Shown here in pieces: positions 31,191 to 43,254 of a stretch of 64,000 nucleotides of DNA (the stretch's first letter is position 1; every line of letters begins with the position of its first letter). The notes under the pieces were generated by a model. The model did no database searches. It had not been told where the DNA came from and worked only from the letters and a program-made list of their open reading frames with translations. A program made the position numbers and the translations under genes. Location: positions 29,756,778 to 29,820,777 of the forward strand of contig OX438744.1 in assembly GCA_949316235.1 (NCBI GenBank), written 5' to 3'. The DNA is from Oegoconia quadripuncta (taxonomy: Eukaryota > Arthropoda > Insecta > Lepidoptera > Autostichidae).

Positions 31191-31650
31191 ATATTTGTAA
31201 TTGGTGGAAGCTCTTGACATTCTGCAATGGCCTAATGCTCGCGTTGGGCATATAGAGGCTGTTGATGTGACTTGGCTGGGCTTTTTTATACTTTGTCCAA
31301 TTTTGACCTTCAGCAATTGCTAACCCATTAGCTAAAGGATTAGGTAGCAAAAACATCAAACTGCTAACGCAATCATAGTTGTGAGCATTAGACAATAAAC
31401 GCATCGTACGATCGCAAGACACACCTTGACCAATCAGAAAGCTGCATGCACCTACGCCGATCGACGTCATTAATACAGTTGGATAAAATAAAAAATAATG
31501 TTAAAATTGATTGAGTTTTTGTTTTTCTGATCTGTGTTTATCTAGGTATCAAACCTTTTTGCCTTGTACGTCAATTAATTGAAAAAGTGTTGATTAAAAT
31601 TTAGCATAATAACAGAACAGAAAGAGAGAGATATGGAATACAATAAGCTA
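31191..31650 (-). other. Unrecognised 94-codon minus-strand frame
   Basis: 31186-31470 (-) is open from ATG for 94 codons with mixed composition (SLMFLLPNPLANGLAIAEG in the middle). No known domain, no splice evidence. Could be a decayed gene or element. Confidence 0.25.
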
Positions 31651-31921
31651 ACGGCCTGTTTGGTGTAGTGGTTAGCAACTCTGACCACTATACCAAAAGG
31701 TTGCGGGTTCGAATCCCGCTAGGGGCATATGTTTGTATGATGAATACGGACATGTATACCCGAGTTATGGATGTTTTCATTTATAATAAGTATAAGTATT
31801 TATTTACAAAAAAAACGTATTTATGTAGTATAACTAACATCTGGTATCCACAACACAAGCCTATAGTTGCTTATTGTGCAACTAGATGGCGCTGTGTATA
31901 TGGCTGTGTTTATTTGATGGA
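31651..31921 (+). repeat. SINE-B copy, full length
   Basis: Best SINE-B copy: TGGTGTAGTGGTTAGCAACT, GGTTCGAATCCCGCTAGGGG, then ATGAATACGGACATG and the GCAACTAGATGGCGCTGTG end. About 265 bp. Confidence 0.9.
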
Positions 31922-32205
31922 CATCGGTTAAGCCATTTCGAAAATATTTAGCCATCGATTTTAAATGAGATCATAAAGATAAAATATAAATATATTAAGT
32001 ATGTATACATACCACTATTCTATTCACTTCGACTTATTACGGATCATTTGTGCGCTTCATAAATTTAATGGTACGAGGTAATGGAAAGAGCATGTAGTCA
32101 CCAGGTTCGGGATATCCCTTACTCAAATGACACTATACTACCATGGCATCGCCATCTAAAATTACTTAATGGCTGCTTCATAAAAGATCTTTAACCTTTA
32201 ACTTT

Positions 32206-32538
32206 AACCGCCACCGTGGCTCAATGTAAACAACGTTGGGTTTGCGATTCGGAGGTCGTGGGTTCGATCCCCAGCGGGGTACATGTTTAAGTATTCGGTT
32301 TGTTTGGTGGTAGGGCATTTTAAATGCCCGCCTGGCTAGCTACCACCATCTTATCTAAATCTGCCGCCAAGCAACAATGTTGATAGCATTGTTGTGTTCC
32401 GGTTGTCAGATATAAGATAGCCAGTCCCCCAAATATGTTGGGGTTTCCGGGTCAGTACGCTTCCACCTTCGATCTCATCTTCACTTAACATCAGGTGTGA
32501 TTGAGGTCAAGTGATAACCCGTTGTGCATAAAAAAAAA
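32206..32538 (+). repeat. SINE-A copy, full length
   Basis: All SINE-A blocks in order, ending GTTGTGCATAAAAAAAAA. Confidence 0.92.
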
Positions 32539-32550
32539 ATCAAGGAAATA

Positions 32551-32885
32551 TACAGGGTGAAATTTAATTCGTGTAATTCCTGTATGCTGGTGACTCCACT
32601 CCTGAGTACGAACAACTTTCCCCTATGAACCATAACCGAATTCGATCAAAAAATGGTCCATTTGCCATACAAAGTAAACCATTCGAAATTAGACTTAGCA
32701 TGGAAATCCAACAATTTTCGGCTGAATTCGACTATGGTTTTTTTTGTTTTGTTTGACGTGTATGCTTATATACAATAAAGTGTTAAATAAATAAATAAAT
32801 AAATGGTTCCTTGGGGAAAGTTTTTCGTAATCAAGAGCGGCGTCACCAGTTAATAGGAATTACACGAATTCAAATTTACCCTGTA
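32551..32885. mobile_element. MITE with ~90-bp inverted ends
   Basis: Ends TACAGGGTGAAATTTAATTC and its mirror GAATTCAAATTTACCCTGTA; inside, TGGTGACTCCACTCC mirrors GGCGTCACCAG. The target duplication is unclear. Sits 12 bp after a SINE-A. A broken relative lies at 12205-13035. Confidence 0.8.
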
Positions 32886-32898
32886 TTTATTAGAAATA

Positions 32899-33138
32899 TA
32901 TAATAAATAAATACATATTTCGGACACTTACACCAATCATCTAGTCCCAAACTAAGCAAAGCTTGTGCTATGGATACTAGATAACGGATAAACATACATA
33001 AATGTTTATATTTAAACATCCAAGACTCGGGAATAAATGTTCGTATTCATCACACAAACCTTTACCCCTCGCGGGATTCGAACCCGCAACCGTTGGTTTC
33101 GCTGATAGGGTCACTATCTACTACACCAATCGGTCGTC
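32899..33138 (-). repeat. SINE-C copy
   Basis: Full-length minus-strand copy. Confidence 0.85.
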
Positions 33139-33159
33139 TAAATCTTCTAAATCTTATAG

Positions 33160-33290
33160 AACGGAGCTAGGCTCAAAGTCACTCAGTGGGCTATGGCAAG
33201 GCTATACTCAGAGATATCTGAGGATTAACATCAGGGAAATTCGTTCGAGAGTCGAATTCGGCGAAAAAAGAAGCTCGGATATTTTGATTT
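33160..33290 (+). pseudogene. LINE ORF2 internal fragment
   Basis: KVTQWAMARLYSEISE then a stop resembles the KVTQRAMERAMLGVSLRD region of the common lepidopteran LINE. Heavily mutated. Confidence 0.5.
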
Positions 33291-34227
33291 TTGTATCATT
33301 TCTTATTAACTATTAACGCAAAACCTTTGAGCATAACTATGGATCAGCTGACACATCTCCAAACCATCCCACTGCAACTCCTATTAGCCAGGATCAATAG
33401 CGATACAGCTGAACGTCGTCTACTGAAAGTAAATGGGTCTCAACAAAAGACTTTACGCCACCTTAGACCCCAAATTTATTTAAGAAAGAAGAAAAAGGGA
33501 TATAAGAAGAAAATAAAATTCATCCTCCCCCTCTACAAATGGGAGTGTAGCCAGAGGAATGCAAAAAAGCCTCGTATGAGGTTAAAATTAAATGGGAAAT
33601 CATGGATCAGTTGTTAATCTACTCTACATTTATAAAACACAAAACTTAGGAAGACTGGTTCTCTTTCATTTTGCTGTCAGAATTGCCAACTTAACGGCCG
33701 AATACTTTCCGACATATGAAAACTTTTGTTGTTGTTTTCTTAGGTCGGGCAACATTACCCTCTTCATTCTATTGCATTAATATTAGATGAAAAATCCGGC
33801 TTACTCCTGGCTTACCCCCTAATGTTTACTATTATTCTAAGATCTACTCAGCACTATCATTCAAAGAGGTGTATCTAATGTTACCAGCACATGAACATGT
33901 CCATGTCCTCGCACTGCCATGCATGACTGATCTTGTAAACATTTGTGTGGGATATCTAAGTTTTATATTCATTTATATCCTGTGGGTTTCTTGGGCCGCT
34001 TCTTTTCCCACAGACGATTTCCCTTTCTGAAGCGGTAGTAGTTTGGACATACTGACTGACAGAGAAATGCTTATGCTTAAGCCCTGCCGGTCATTATTTC
34101 CAATAGATTTAAATTGACTTTCAACAAAATGATACCTATATGTATCTTACGTTGTATGCTTGAAGTTTGAAGTTTATGTAATGTTATCTACAGCGATATA
34201 ATTATAGCTGTAGGGATCATCCCAACT
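33291..34227. other. Intergenic, no supported gene
   Basis: A 108-codon plus frame (33291-33617, Lys/Arg-rich) follows the LINE fragment; no family recognised. Confidence 0.35.
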
Positions 34228-34380
34228 AATATTATAAATACGAAAGGTGTGTATACAATGTATATGACGTATGTGTGTTTGTTACCTCTTAACGCCTAAA
34301 CGGCCGTACGGATTTGGATGAAATTTGATTGGTAGACAGGTTAGGACCGAGATTAACATATAGGCATATTTTTTTCCTGA
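34228..34380 (+). repeat. Dispersed repeat R4 copy
   Basis: CCAACTAATATTATAAATAC, TTGTTACCTCTTAACGCC, ACGGATTTGGATGAAATTTG and GGTAGACAGGTTAGGACC, the standard lepidopteran block, matched in reverse at 38690-38845. Confidence 0.75.
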
Positions 34381-34779
34381 ACCGATTTTAATGAAATGTC
34401 GTATTAATGGTATACTAAGAGCATTGTAATTTGAACTTGAGACTTCGAACTTCGGAACCGTTACATCACATCATACGTAAGATGAATAGTCGTAACTTTA
34501 AATTGTAGATTGTTGATCTCTTAGGGTTCTGTGGTCGGTGGAAAAATGAAAGCTTAGGAATTTCGTCATGACTGTTCATATATCCGTGTGTATGTCTCGT
34601 GCTTATGACTCATCTTTGCATAGTTTTTTCTTATGTACAACGGGTACGGGTAGCTTCTTTTTTTTTATCTAATTTTTAACAAGGTTTGGAGCACACATTC
34701 ATTGCTCATGTCATCCTCATAGGTACAAACATGTTTGATGCTTACCTACTTTATGTCTGTAAAGACCTGAGATAAAACT
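34381..34779. other. Intergenic, nothing recognised
   Basis: No gene seen. Confidence 0.4.
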
Positions 34780-35075
34780 TCAAAGTTCTTTCACTACCTC
34801 TGACATTGGCTGCCTCAGCAACAGGTTTATATCTCCGAGGGGAGTTATATTTTTCTTTAAATAAAATGGTGTGTAGACTGCAGTTCGACCACACTTCAGC
34901 AATAGGGGATATAGATCGTCTGTGCGATTACATACGTCACATAATGGGGGCACAGCTCTACCCATCATATGGTAGAAGTGATTCGTAGGTATATGGCCGG
35001 ACCGCAGTCTAAGTACCTCTACCAGATTTCCCTAGGCATATTACCTTCGTCAAACCAGGGTTTCCTGGCTCGTTT
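34780..35075 (-). pseudogene. LINE RNase H-side C-terminus
   Basis: Minus frame MMGRAVPPLCDVCNRTDDLY then PLLLKCGRTAVY. The C..C...DD..HLL..C pattern ends ORF2 of jockey/R1-type LINEs. About 60 codons remain. Confidence 0.6.
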
Positions 35076-35189
35076 TGTACCATGTCCTAAGGGTTCTTAC
35101 AGTACTCTATTTCGCGCACTCTATTGTATCGAATATCGTTGAACAGATCGATAAAAAGAATTCAAGATTTCCACCGACATTTTAATCAA

Positions 35190-35660
35190 TCAATGAATCA
35201 ATCAAATACGCTTTATTGTTTAAATAAGGAGATACATTTAAATATCTTATAGAAACTACAAATTAGGCGGCCTTATCGCTAACAGCGATCTCTTGCAGGC
35301 AAACCTATCATCACGGAATTCAATACGAGTAATTAAGTGGGTTAGCACAAATAATTTAATTTATGTCAATACTATTCGCGACTTCGTCCGCGTGGAAGAT
35401 TTCATGAAAATCGGTTCAGCAAAAACATTGCCTATGTTAATCCAGGTCCTAATCTGTTCCTCCCCTTGTGAGGGGGTGCGGGGCGGTCTGAAACTGGAGC
35501 CGCTTATGCGTTCCCAGGACCTCCCTACTGCCGAGGAAGGTCGCCGCGGGGTTTTAGTGGGTATCCCTCATAGCCGTCTCGCCGTCCTCCAGGCGATGTG
35601 TTTCCCCGCGCTAAAAAAGGTGGGGAATTCAAGGTTCCTACCAACTTTTTTACTTATGTC
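35190..35660. repeat. Retroposon fragments
   Basis: A LINE 3' terminus (CAATCAAATACGCTTTATTG, 35196), an R4-like block (ATGTTAATCCAGGTCCTAAT) and a GC-rich piece 35465-35610 (GGGTGCGGGGCGGTCTG, GCCGAGGAAGGTCGCCG) unlike the AT-rich surroundings. The 128-codon frame through it is probably fortuitous. Confidence 0.45.
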
Positions 35661-36239
35661 AATATTTTGCGTGATGTAAACTTTTCTTGTAATTTAAAAA
35701 TGTAGAGTTATCACGTTTTTTCCCTGAAATATATGTTTTATAACTTTCCAAATCTCTCTAATCATGAGTCATGAGACGTTATGTATGTATGTACTCTACA
35801 TTGTACAAAGGCTCGGCAAACGTGTACTACTTCTTGAGAACGCAAGGAATGTATAACTATTGTCTTCATCCAAAGCTAATTTTATCATCTGTTAAAGATT
35901 GACTAGTGAAAAGAAAAATTACTTTGAACACCACTGAAGAATTTCCATTTCACTGCCAAGAGTAAATCATTCACGTCACATTAACGCTACCACGCAAATT
36001 TACTATTTCAGCTTATCAGTAACATGTGATACTAGCCTTTGTAATACTACTGATTATTATGTAATTAGTTACAAATCGTAACAATTCAACATTGTACCCA
36101 ACGTGTGGATTCTCCAAAACTGATTTGATTCGTCGGCTCATGCGTCAGCCAACAATCGCCTGCTCTCCTATACATACAACATTATATGCTGACACGTCAC
36201 TTATGCTGTGCGTGTGTGCCACTAGCGTCAGGTTAGTTA
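35661..36239. other. Intergenic, nothing recognised
   Basis: No repeat copy and no gene seen; leads into the promoter-like stretch. Confidence 0.4.
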
Positions 36240-36361
36240 GCTTGTCAGTTGATACCTGACCGCGATCGGCGTAAGCCGTGTCTCAGTTGGCAGCTATCGC
36301 GCAGTTACTTCGACAATTTGCAAGTGTGTGTTGTGTTTGTGTTCCTGATCGGGTTACTCGG
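36240..36361 (+). promoter_or_regulatory. Candidate promoter and untranslated first exon
   Basis: TCAGTT occurs at 36245 and 36283, the arthropod initiator motif. AGCCGT lies at +28 from the A of the first one, a 5/6 match to the DPE. The following ~110 bp are CpG-richer, free of known repeats, and end in CTCG|GTAAGTCG with a strong donor at 36361. It could be the 5' exon of the gene whose coding starts at 58016, which would mean a ~21-kb intron; that link is speculation. Confidence 0.35.
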
Positions 36362-37212
36362 TAAGTCGATATTGATGAATAAATGTCCCTGTCATGTGTT
36401 CACCGTGATCTTGATCCAGAAATAAATTGGCACTGCATACTATTCTTTACCCTTGATGTCTGAAGTCTTGTGTTCAGTCAGTGCAGTTTCATAAAGCGTG
36501 ACTTTGTCAAGTTGACATTACTGTTATACTGTCGAATTTCTGTTACACCGTGTTTTCTGCATATTTCGTTATGTATGTCGCAGTTGGCGTATTCTTTTGC
36601 AATTTCATGTGTAATAGTATCGATTCTTTCATGCCGACACTTAATTACTGTAATTTTATTACGCTATAGTCGTACATTTGCATTATTAGCCTTTAATCCA
36701 TTGTTTACCCCTTTATACGCTTAGACGAACTTCATATCTATGATATCTTTATATGACACATTGCCTAATTATAATAATAACTTAAACTAAAATATTTCAT
36801 ATGGTATATACCACGGACATTCATCCTTTCTCGCGACGCATTTCACAGATGTTTTTTAATCAACATTTTAAGAATTTACGTGTCAACAATTTAACTTATC
36901 AGAATATTCGTTGCTTAATTTAATTCTAAGGTCGTGGCAACCGGTGTTCTTTTATAATATCATGAATCCATTCACTTCTTAACACCTGTTCGTGGCGTTA
37001 TCTTTGACTGTGATAATTTTAGCTCGCCCTGGCTATCATGACCATTGTCACGATCAGGCTATTTCTGTTAATTTCTCAGTGTATATTTTAAATTAGCAAC
37101 TGATTACTTTATTGCATTGGTTGCCGGTTCGAGTTTTCCTTTTATAATCGCCATTCACTTTTCACACTAGGTAAATTATCACAAATATGTTCACAACTGG
37201 CTCTTTAATGTT
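36362..37212. other. Intergenic or intron, nothing recognised
   Basis: AT-rich, no repeat copy seen; short frames only. Confidence 0.4.
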
Positions 37213-37480
37213 ATTATGAATCCTACAACCTTGGGATCTTCATGAGCAAAGTGAATAAGCATTAACTTTATTTATTACATATACAATAAATACAATATAT
37301 ATACAATAAATTGTATTTATTGTATATATATTGTATGGCCCTCTCTTACGGCGTCAGTTCTACCTGAATCCTATACAACTTTGCGATCTTCAAGAGCAGG
37401 GTGAATAAGCATTTACTAGGATCGCGTGCTTCATCTTCGACTACATCGTCACTTTCCATCTGGTGAGATTGTGGTCAAAC
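37213..37480 (+). repeat. LINE 3' tail, family F
   Basis: 37335-37480 reads YNFAIFKSRVNKHLLGSRAS then stop, and trailer GTGAGATTGTGGTCAAACGC. 37313-37475 is almost identical to 43092-43254 (two differences seen). A partial second copy (CTACAACCTTGGGATCTTCA) lies at 37220. A TA-rich palindrome sits at 37280-37335. Confidence 0.75.
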
Positions 37481-37611
37481 GCGAATCCAGTCAATAATAA
37501 AAAAAAACGAATTATGTTCGATCAATATGTTGGTCTTATCTTCATCTTGATACAAATTATTAAAATTTAATTGGTAAGTGGGCAAATGTTCCTAATTTTC
37601 CTAGTTAACTT

Positions 37612-37908
37612 TTTTTTCATGAGCACGACTGCCTCAATCAACTTGATGTTAAGTGAAGATGAGGTCGCAGGTGGAATCATGATCACCTGTAATTCCCAAC
37701 AGTACTGGCTAGTTTATTTCAAACAGCTGAAATACTTCCAACATTGCTGCTTGATAGCAGACTTTGATAAGATAATAGTAGTAGCTAGCTAGCGATCATT
37801 AAAGTACTAGACATGTACCCCGTTGGGTATCGAACCCGCGACCTCCATTTTGTAAACCTTATGTTGTATACGTTTGTAAACCTTATGTTATTGAGGCGGG
37901 CGGGCGAA
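37612..37908 (-). repeat. SINE-A copy, diverged
   Basis: All landmarks in minus orientation but with many substitutions and a short internal duplication of TTTGTAAACCTTATGTT near the head: the oldest SINE-A copy here. Confidence 0.75.
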
Positions 37909-38424
37909 ACTTGCTTTGAAAGAATTATTTGTTGCTTTGTAAAGATCTTAAATATACGCTTGGTTGCTCTGATGGGGGGTAGAATGATTTGGTCGTCTTC
38001 TCCAGTTTTGTTGAGCTCTTTAACAGTTTTAAACTAAATTTTTCATTTCAATTAATTTACAAGATTTTGGCGGTTGGTACCCCTGGTGAGAGGACTCAGT
38101 CTAGATTTTACATGGCGGGGAGGCTCCTGAGAAGGATAAGAGTAAAATTGTTTGGTTAGTTCATCCATTATTTATTTCTATCGACCTCATTGGCTATTGC
38201 ATACATGGCCGAATAATACATATAATTTAAGTGTATTATTCGAACAAATTTGGTTTCAACTAAAACGTAACAGGATACGACTATATCACGGTCGGTTTAC
38301 ATAAATATTTAGTAAATGGGTATTTTCCAAATATTGTGTAAAGTATTGTTTATTTGTTTTTTGTAAATATCATGCTGTTTTCTTAGATACATGTATATCC
38401 GTGGGTTTGAAATACAGAACTTTG
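37909..38424. other. Intergenic, nothing recognised
   Basis: No gene seen. Confidence 0.4.
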
Positions 38425-38845
38425 CATACATAACGTCACAAGCTATATCCCAAATGGGGTATAGGTACCACCCCGGTCAGAGATATCCCAAACAATAATA
38501 TTTGGGCGATCCAAACATTAAGAGCTTAATGATTGAAACAACATCTACGGTTCACCTTAAGAAATGCACAAGTGACAGGAGGTGAGCCCATCGCCGTTAA
38601 AACGTGCAAATCTCTTTAGATGCTGGAACTATATGTGGAAAGTCCTTCGCCCTTTACGACATCTACGAGAAGAGATGTTTTTTTTTTTTTTTTAAAATTT
38701 GCCTATATATTAATCCAGGTCCTAATCTGTCTACCCATCAAATTTCATCTAAATCCGTCCAGCCGTATAGGCGTGAAGAGGTAACAAACATACATACAGA
38801 CATACACACAAACTTTCGCATTAATAATACTACTAAGTAGTTGGG
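38425..38845. repeat. R1 copy followed by reversed R4 copy
   Basis: 38425-38680 matches R1 (CATAACGTCACAAGC, GGTGAGCCCATCGCCG, CCCTTTACGACATC). After a T-run, 38690-38845 is R4 on the minus strand (TTAATCCAGGTCCTAATCTG ... ACTTTCGCATTAATAATAC). Confidence 0.7.
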
Positions 38846-39324
38846 ATAGTTGTGATAAATTTGCAAAAAAAAACACATTCCTTGAGTGGCGACAACGCAT
38901 ACCGAACATTAATAGCTTCAAGGGCAGGGAAAGCTATGAACAATGAACTGAAGGAAAGTCTGCCAATTTTCCTACGTCGACGTACGCCACGTGATACTCG
39001 TTTCATTTAGTTGGAAACGTTAGTTGTAACCTTATTTCCGGTGTGTTTTTACTGAAGCTTTCAATATCTTGAAGCTTTCAAAATTTTCTTGAATCGAGAG
39101 TTCGTTCACGCACGACCTTGTTCTTGCGCACGTGGATCACCTTATCGGGCATACGTTAAATGAAATGGCCAATCAGAACTTGATAATGTCTCCTGTCTGT
39201 TGCTATCTCTATGTGTAGTAAACTACGAGGGGGAACGTTCGAAGTCAGAAATACTCTAAATAAATCTTCCCTTTATCGTTAGATATATTTTTCTAGCTTT
39301 TGTTTGAGCTGCTCGATGACTAAT
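38846..39324. other. Intergenic, nothing recognised
   Basis: No gene seen. Confidence 0.4.
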
Positions 39325-39475
39325 CAGGGGCTCTATTACATAATGTCTTCGTCATCGGTTACGTCCTGACATGTGATTGGTTGATTCATCGCTCGCTCGG
39401 CAATTTGACGGCTTCTCATTGGTCAACGTAATCGATGATGATACCGATGAAGTTACATAATCAAAGGGCAGATTA
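39325..39475. mobile_element. Small hairpin MITE
   Basis: CTATTACATAATGTCTTCGT and CATCGGTTACGT on the left are mirrored by ACGTAATCGATG and GATGAAGTTACATAATC on the right. Core holds TGATTGGTT and TCATTGGTC (CCAAT-type). The fragment at 8872 is a relative. Confidence 0.65.
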
Positions 39476-41145
39476 TCATTTCGGCTTCCAATTTCGGTTA
39501 GTAATTATCCTTTTTCAATCAACTTAAGCTGGTCGATAACAAACAAAAGCCTTTTTTTAAACACTTGTATTACATTTTATCATATCAATGTATTCTGGTT
39601 ATTTTGCATAATATTCGCTAGTAGCACTAGGCTCTTTTCCTATAACTTTACAAGCAGGTGGTGGAATGGAAACATAGTTAAATAAATAATACTTTTTTAT
39701 GACTTTTTACACGTGTACTGTGTATGTTTGTTGTTATTACCGACACGTCTATTTGCTACGGTGTTGTTTAATTTTTTCTATAAACTTAGAAAATATGTTA
39801 TGTTAAATGAGTTTCTGAAGATTCTTTAGTTTTGTTTCTTAATCAACATATTACAGACAAGACAAAAGTCAAGTTTATTTGATTATTGACATCTATTGTA
39901 TTGATGTTTCAGATTTTTTTTGTTGTTTATTCTCTAACAATGTTAGAAGGCAAAAGGATCCGAGCCCATACAACCTTCTTCTTTAATCTTATTTATATTT
40001 TTCTCAGGCTAAGAGCCAAGTCTTCTTTAGTAATGTTATGTGATTCTATTTTCTTCTTATTTTTGTTCTTTTTATTTTCTAACACCTAAGGCTAAAGGCC
40101 AAGTCTTCAATTATGTTTAAGGCCAAAGGCCAAGTCTTCTTCTTTTTCATAAGTAGCTACTCTTGTAGATTTCAACCATGTAATTTTTCACGTTCAGTTT
40201 TTTTTTCCATTTTAGATATCTCCAACATAAGAAATAATAAATACATGAATATGCATGTAACATTCTTCATGTTTTAATAGTTGCTGAAGGGGCGCAATAT
40301 CCTCAGCATTAAAATAATACACATTAGGCGATCTATCAGAACCTATCTTACAAGTGAAAAGTTATTGCACTGAAAGAAAATGTGATTAATGGACTTAATA
40401 TCCAGTTACGTCACAAATTAATATGTTTCTTTGGAATCAAAGGTTTAATTTATTCACAAGCGAGTTCACTAATTTATCAAGTAACCACAATGTGCAGAAA
40501 TACATTTTAAGTATTTTCTAATGGCTAGAAATAAGGTGCAAAATGTTCTCAACTAAATTTAACGTCGTACTTGATCTGCATTGATTTCATTAGATTACAA
40601 TCTATTGCCTCTACCTTAATCTTCGAACATCCACAGCTGTTCGGCAGCTCTAACCGGTTTCTTTTTATATGGAAAATCACCTGTACTTACGCCTCTGCGA
40701 CCTGTTTAGCTTAGTATGTTGTACCTTGTTCTTGTCTGTGTTCTGAGTTCCGCGTTCGATTCAGTGTTCATTTTGTATTTCAGATATATTGGTATTTCAT
40801 TGGAAGCATTGGCTTGTATGAATTGTCATACAAAGAAACTTCTCCTCTTTCTTTTATTAGCATTGGGATCTTCTCTGAAAATCTTTTCTAACTTTTCATG
40901 AATTTTCTAGCCAATTAATGCCTCCAGAAGTCGAAGTCGTTATTTATTTCACTTAGTACCTCAGACCACACAGTATGTAGTATGTTTGTCAGCTATTATT
41001 GTTATTGACTCCATGTAGAAAAATATTTAGACTGTGATTTAGTTGGATGTTGTTCTTCTGGGAATTTGACCTTGTACTGAATTTAATGTTATTGTTGTTG
41101 CTAAGTATTTTTCCCATATTTTTATCATATAAGAAGTGATATATT
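39476..41145. other. Intergenic or intron, no gene
   Basis: A short motif GGCCAAGTCTTC recurs at about 40100 and 40130, with a variant at 40015. Short frames at 39886 and 40716 lack support. Confidence 0.4.
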
Positions 41146-41482
41146 AACCGCCTCCGTGGCTCAATGGAAACAACATTGGGTTTACGATTCGGAGGTCGCG
41201 GGTTCGATCCCCAGCGGGGTACATGTTTAAGTACTCGGTTTGGTTGGTGGTAGGGCATTTTAAATGTCCGCCTGGCTGGCTACCACCATCTTATCTAAAT
41301 CTGCCGTCAAGCAGAAATGTTAATAGCATTGTTGTTTTCCGGTTGTCAGAGATAACATAGCCAGTTCCCCAAATGTGTTCGGGTTTCCGGGTCAGTACGC
41401 TTCCACCTTCGACCCCATCTTCACTTAACATCAGGTGTGATTGAGGTCAAGTACCTACCAACCCGTTGTGCATAAAAAAAAA
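41146..41482 (+). repeat. SINE-A copy, full length
   Basis: All blocks present, A-run at the end. Confidence 0.92.
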
Positions 41483-41579
41483 TATTATCTCGATATTTAC
41501 AGCTTGATATTATGGAAAATCATTCTTTTTGATACAAATGAATTACTACTTTGCCATTATCATTTGCTTTTGATATTTT

Positions 41580-41895
41580 TACCGGACTGCCCCAGGAATG
41601 AGGGTAATGTTTCTCGAGTGTACATGTAGTATGCATGTAGATTTCTATGTCTAGCATAATAGGCCCATTTTGAAGTCCAAGGTGTCGTTAGATTCGTCTT
41701 GACCGCCAGTATACATTTTATGGCAAAAAAATCCAATATGGCGCCCGTAAAATACCAAATATGCTGTCGGGTTTTATGGTTTTTCACCCCACTGCTCAAG
41801 GAAGAAGGGTATTGTTTTTCGATTGTTTGTTGATTTCTACCTATGTGGGCAACATCTAGCTTAAATGGCTTGACCGATTTTGAAGTAAACAAAGG
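41580..41895 (+). repeat. Dispersed repeat R3 copy
   Basis: CCAATATGGCGCCCG, GGTGTCGTTAGATTCGTCTT, and two versions of the 'AGG(A)AGAAGGGTA ... GATTTCTA' block (41590 and 41805), so R3 units may be tandem here. Compare 27105-27295. Confidence 0.65.
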
Positions 41896-41980
41896 ATTTT
41901 TGAATTTATTTAAAGGGAAATTTTGAATGGGTGGCTAGTACCTTATTATAATAATCACGGAAGTAGGAACATAGGAAGTA

Positions 41981-42403
41981 TTAGGTCCTTGCCTATGAAG
42001 TTGGCGTTTTGTATGAAGAATTTCATTAATACTGTTTTCTCCATACAAACATTTTTGATTTTTTTTTGAGAACGGCAAATCCAAATTTAGCTAAACTTTG
42101 TGTTACTATCGGATAACATTAAGTTAAGTATAGGCAGCGTTAATTGTTAAAAGTAACCGCTTTATAAAAGTTTCAGCGAATCTAAGGAATGATTATGGGA
42201 AGCACATGAAAAGAGCTCTATTAAATTTTTTTTTATTATGTGATTTAGCCCAGAAATAAAAATATATTTCATGTGAAATCTTGAAATTATATTCCATTTT
42301 CCAAATAAAAAACAAATTTGGATATAGCTTTGAAAATCGCAGGAATTGGTACATATGATTAACGAAGAAAAAAAAAACTCCAATTTCATAGGTAAAGACC
42401 CAA
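41981..42403. mobile_element. TA-flanked MITE, 423 bp, copy 1 of 3
   Basis: Ends TTAGGTCCTTGCCTATGAAG and, in mirror, TTGGGTCTTTACCTATGAAA, about 30-bp imperfect inverted repeats. TA dinucleotides flank both sides (41979-41980, 42404-42405). Open frames on the minus strand recur in the sister copies but look fortuitous. Superfamily is Tc1/mariner-like by target site; no transposase is seen. Confidence 0.85.
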
Positions 42404-43091
42404 TATTTCATCAGTACATCACAGAATTTCACTTCCTCTTATTCAGTGTAAAGGGAAGTAAAATCGAAAAACATTAATGCCTTTGGATAGTCAAAACTTC
42501 TCTCTAACCGGACTTAGCAAGTCAGTTTAGATAGATAAAACCTTTATACAACCAAAATCGAAGAACACAAAATAATAAACATTACGTAATGAGCACACAG
42601 ACTAAATAAATAAAAACATAATTCATTGATGTACACCAAGCAAGATTTACTTAGCGATGGGCTCTACCCACTGTGCACTGAAACGGCTTTGACTCAGCAT
42701 AATGCTTCAGTACAGACAGGCCCATTCCACAGATAATTCTGTCAGTACCGTTTACTGGAAAACACACGCAACATATTTTTCAAAGACCAATACTGTCAAG
42801 TCCAGAATAACCTAACAGAATCACTTGAATCGAAAGCAACAATGCCATTTGACGGCACTACACACGCTTGGCTAACAAGCTTGCAAATTGGTCTAATTCG
42901 TCTAATTTTCCTGTTATCGCTGCCCACGTAAACTGTCCGTCTGTTCGTCTCATTCATTCAAAAACGTTGTACAATGAGATGCTATGTATAGATTTTTTTT
43001 CATCCTTTAACTTATTAAGTTTATGCTACTTTTTATTATTATTAAAAAGAATCGTTTTTTAGTTGTATATAAAATCTACATGTATCTTGTA
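42404..43091. other. Intergenic, nothing recognised
   Basis: No gene seen. Confidence 0.4.
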
Positions 43092-43254
43092 TGTATTTAT
43101 TGTATATATATTGTATGGCCCTCTCTTACGGCGTCAGTTCTACCTGAATCCTATACAACTTTGCGATCTTCAAGAGCAGGGTGAATAAGCATTTACTAGG
43201 ATCGCGTGCTTCATCTTCGACCACATCGTCACTTTCCATCAGGTGAGATTGTGG
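43092..43254 (+). repeat. LINE 3' tail, family F
   Basis: Twin of 37313-37475, cut at GATTGTGGT (37472-equivalent) and followed by unrelated DNA. About 160 bp with two differences. Confidence 0.8.

Noticed and set aside
33291..33617. 108-codon Lys/Arg-rich protein
   Set aside because: Starts directly after a LINE fragment; composition follows A-rich DNA; no family seen.
42162..42432. Conserved hydrophobic protein shared with 54534-54758
   Set aside because: The shared frames lie inside copies of the same MITE; similarity is from DNA repetition.
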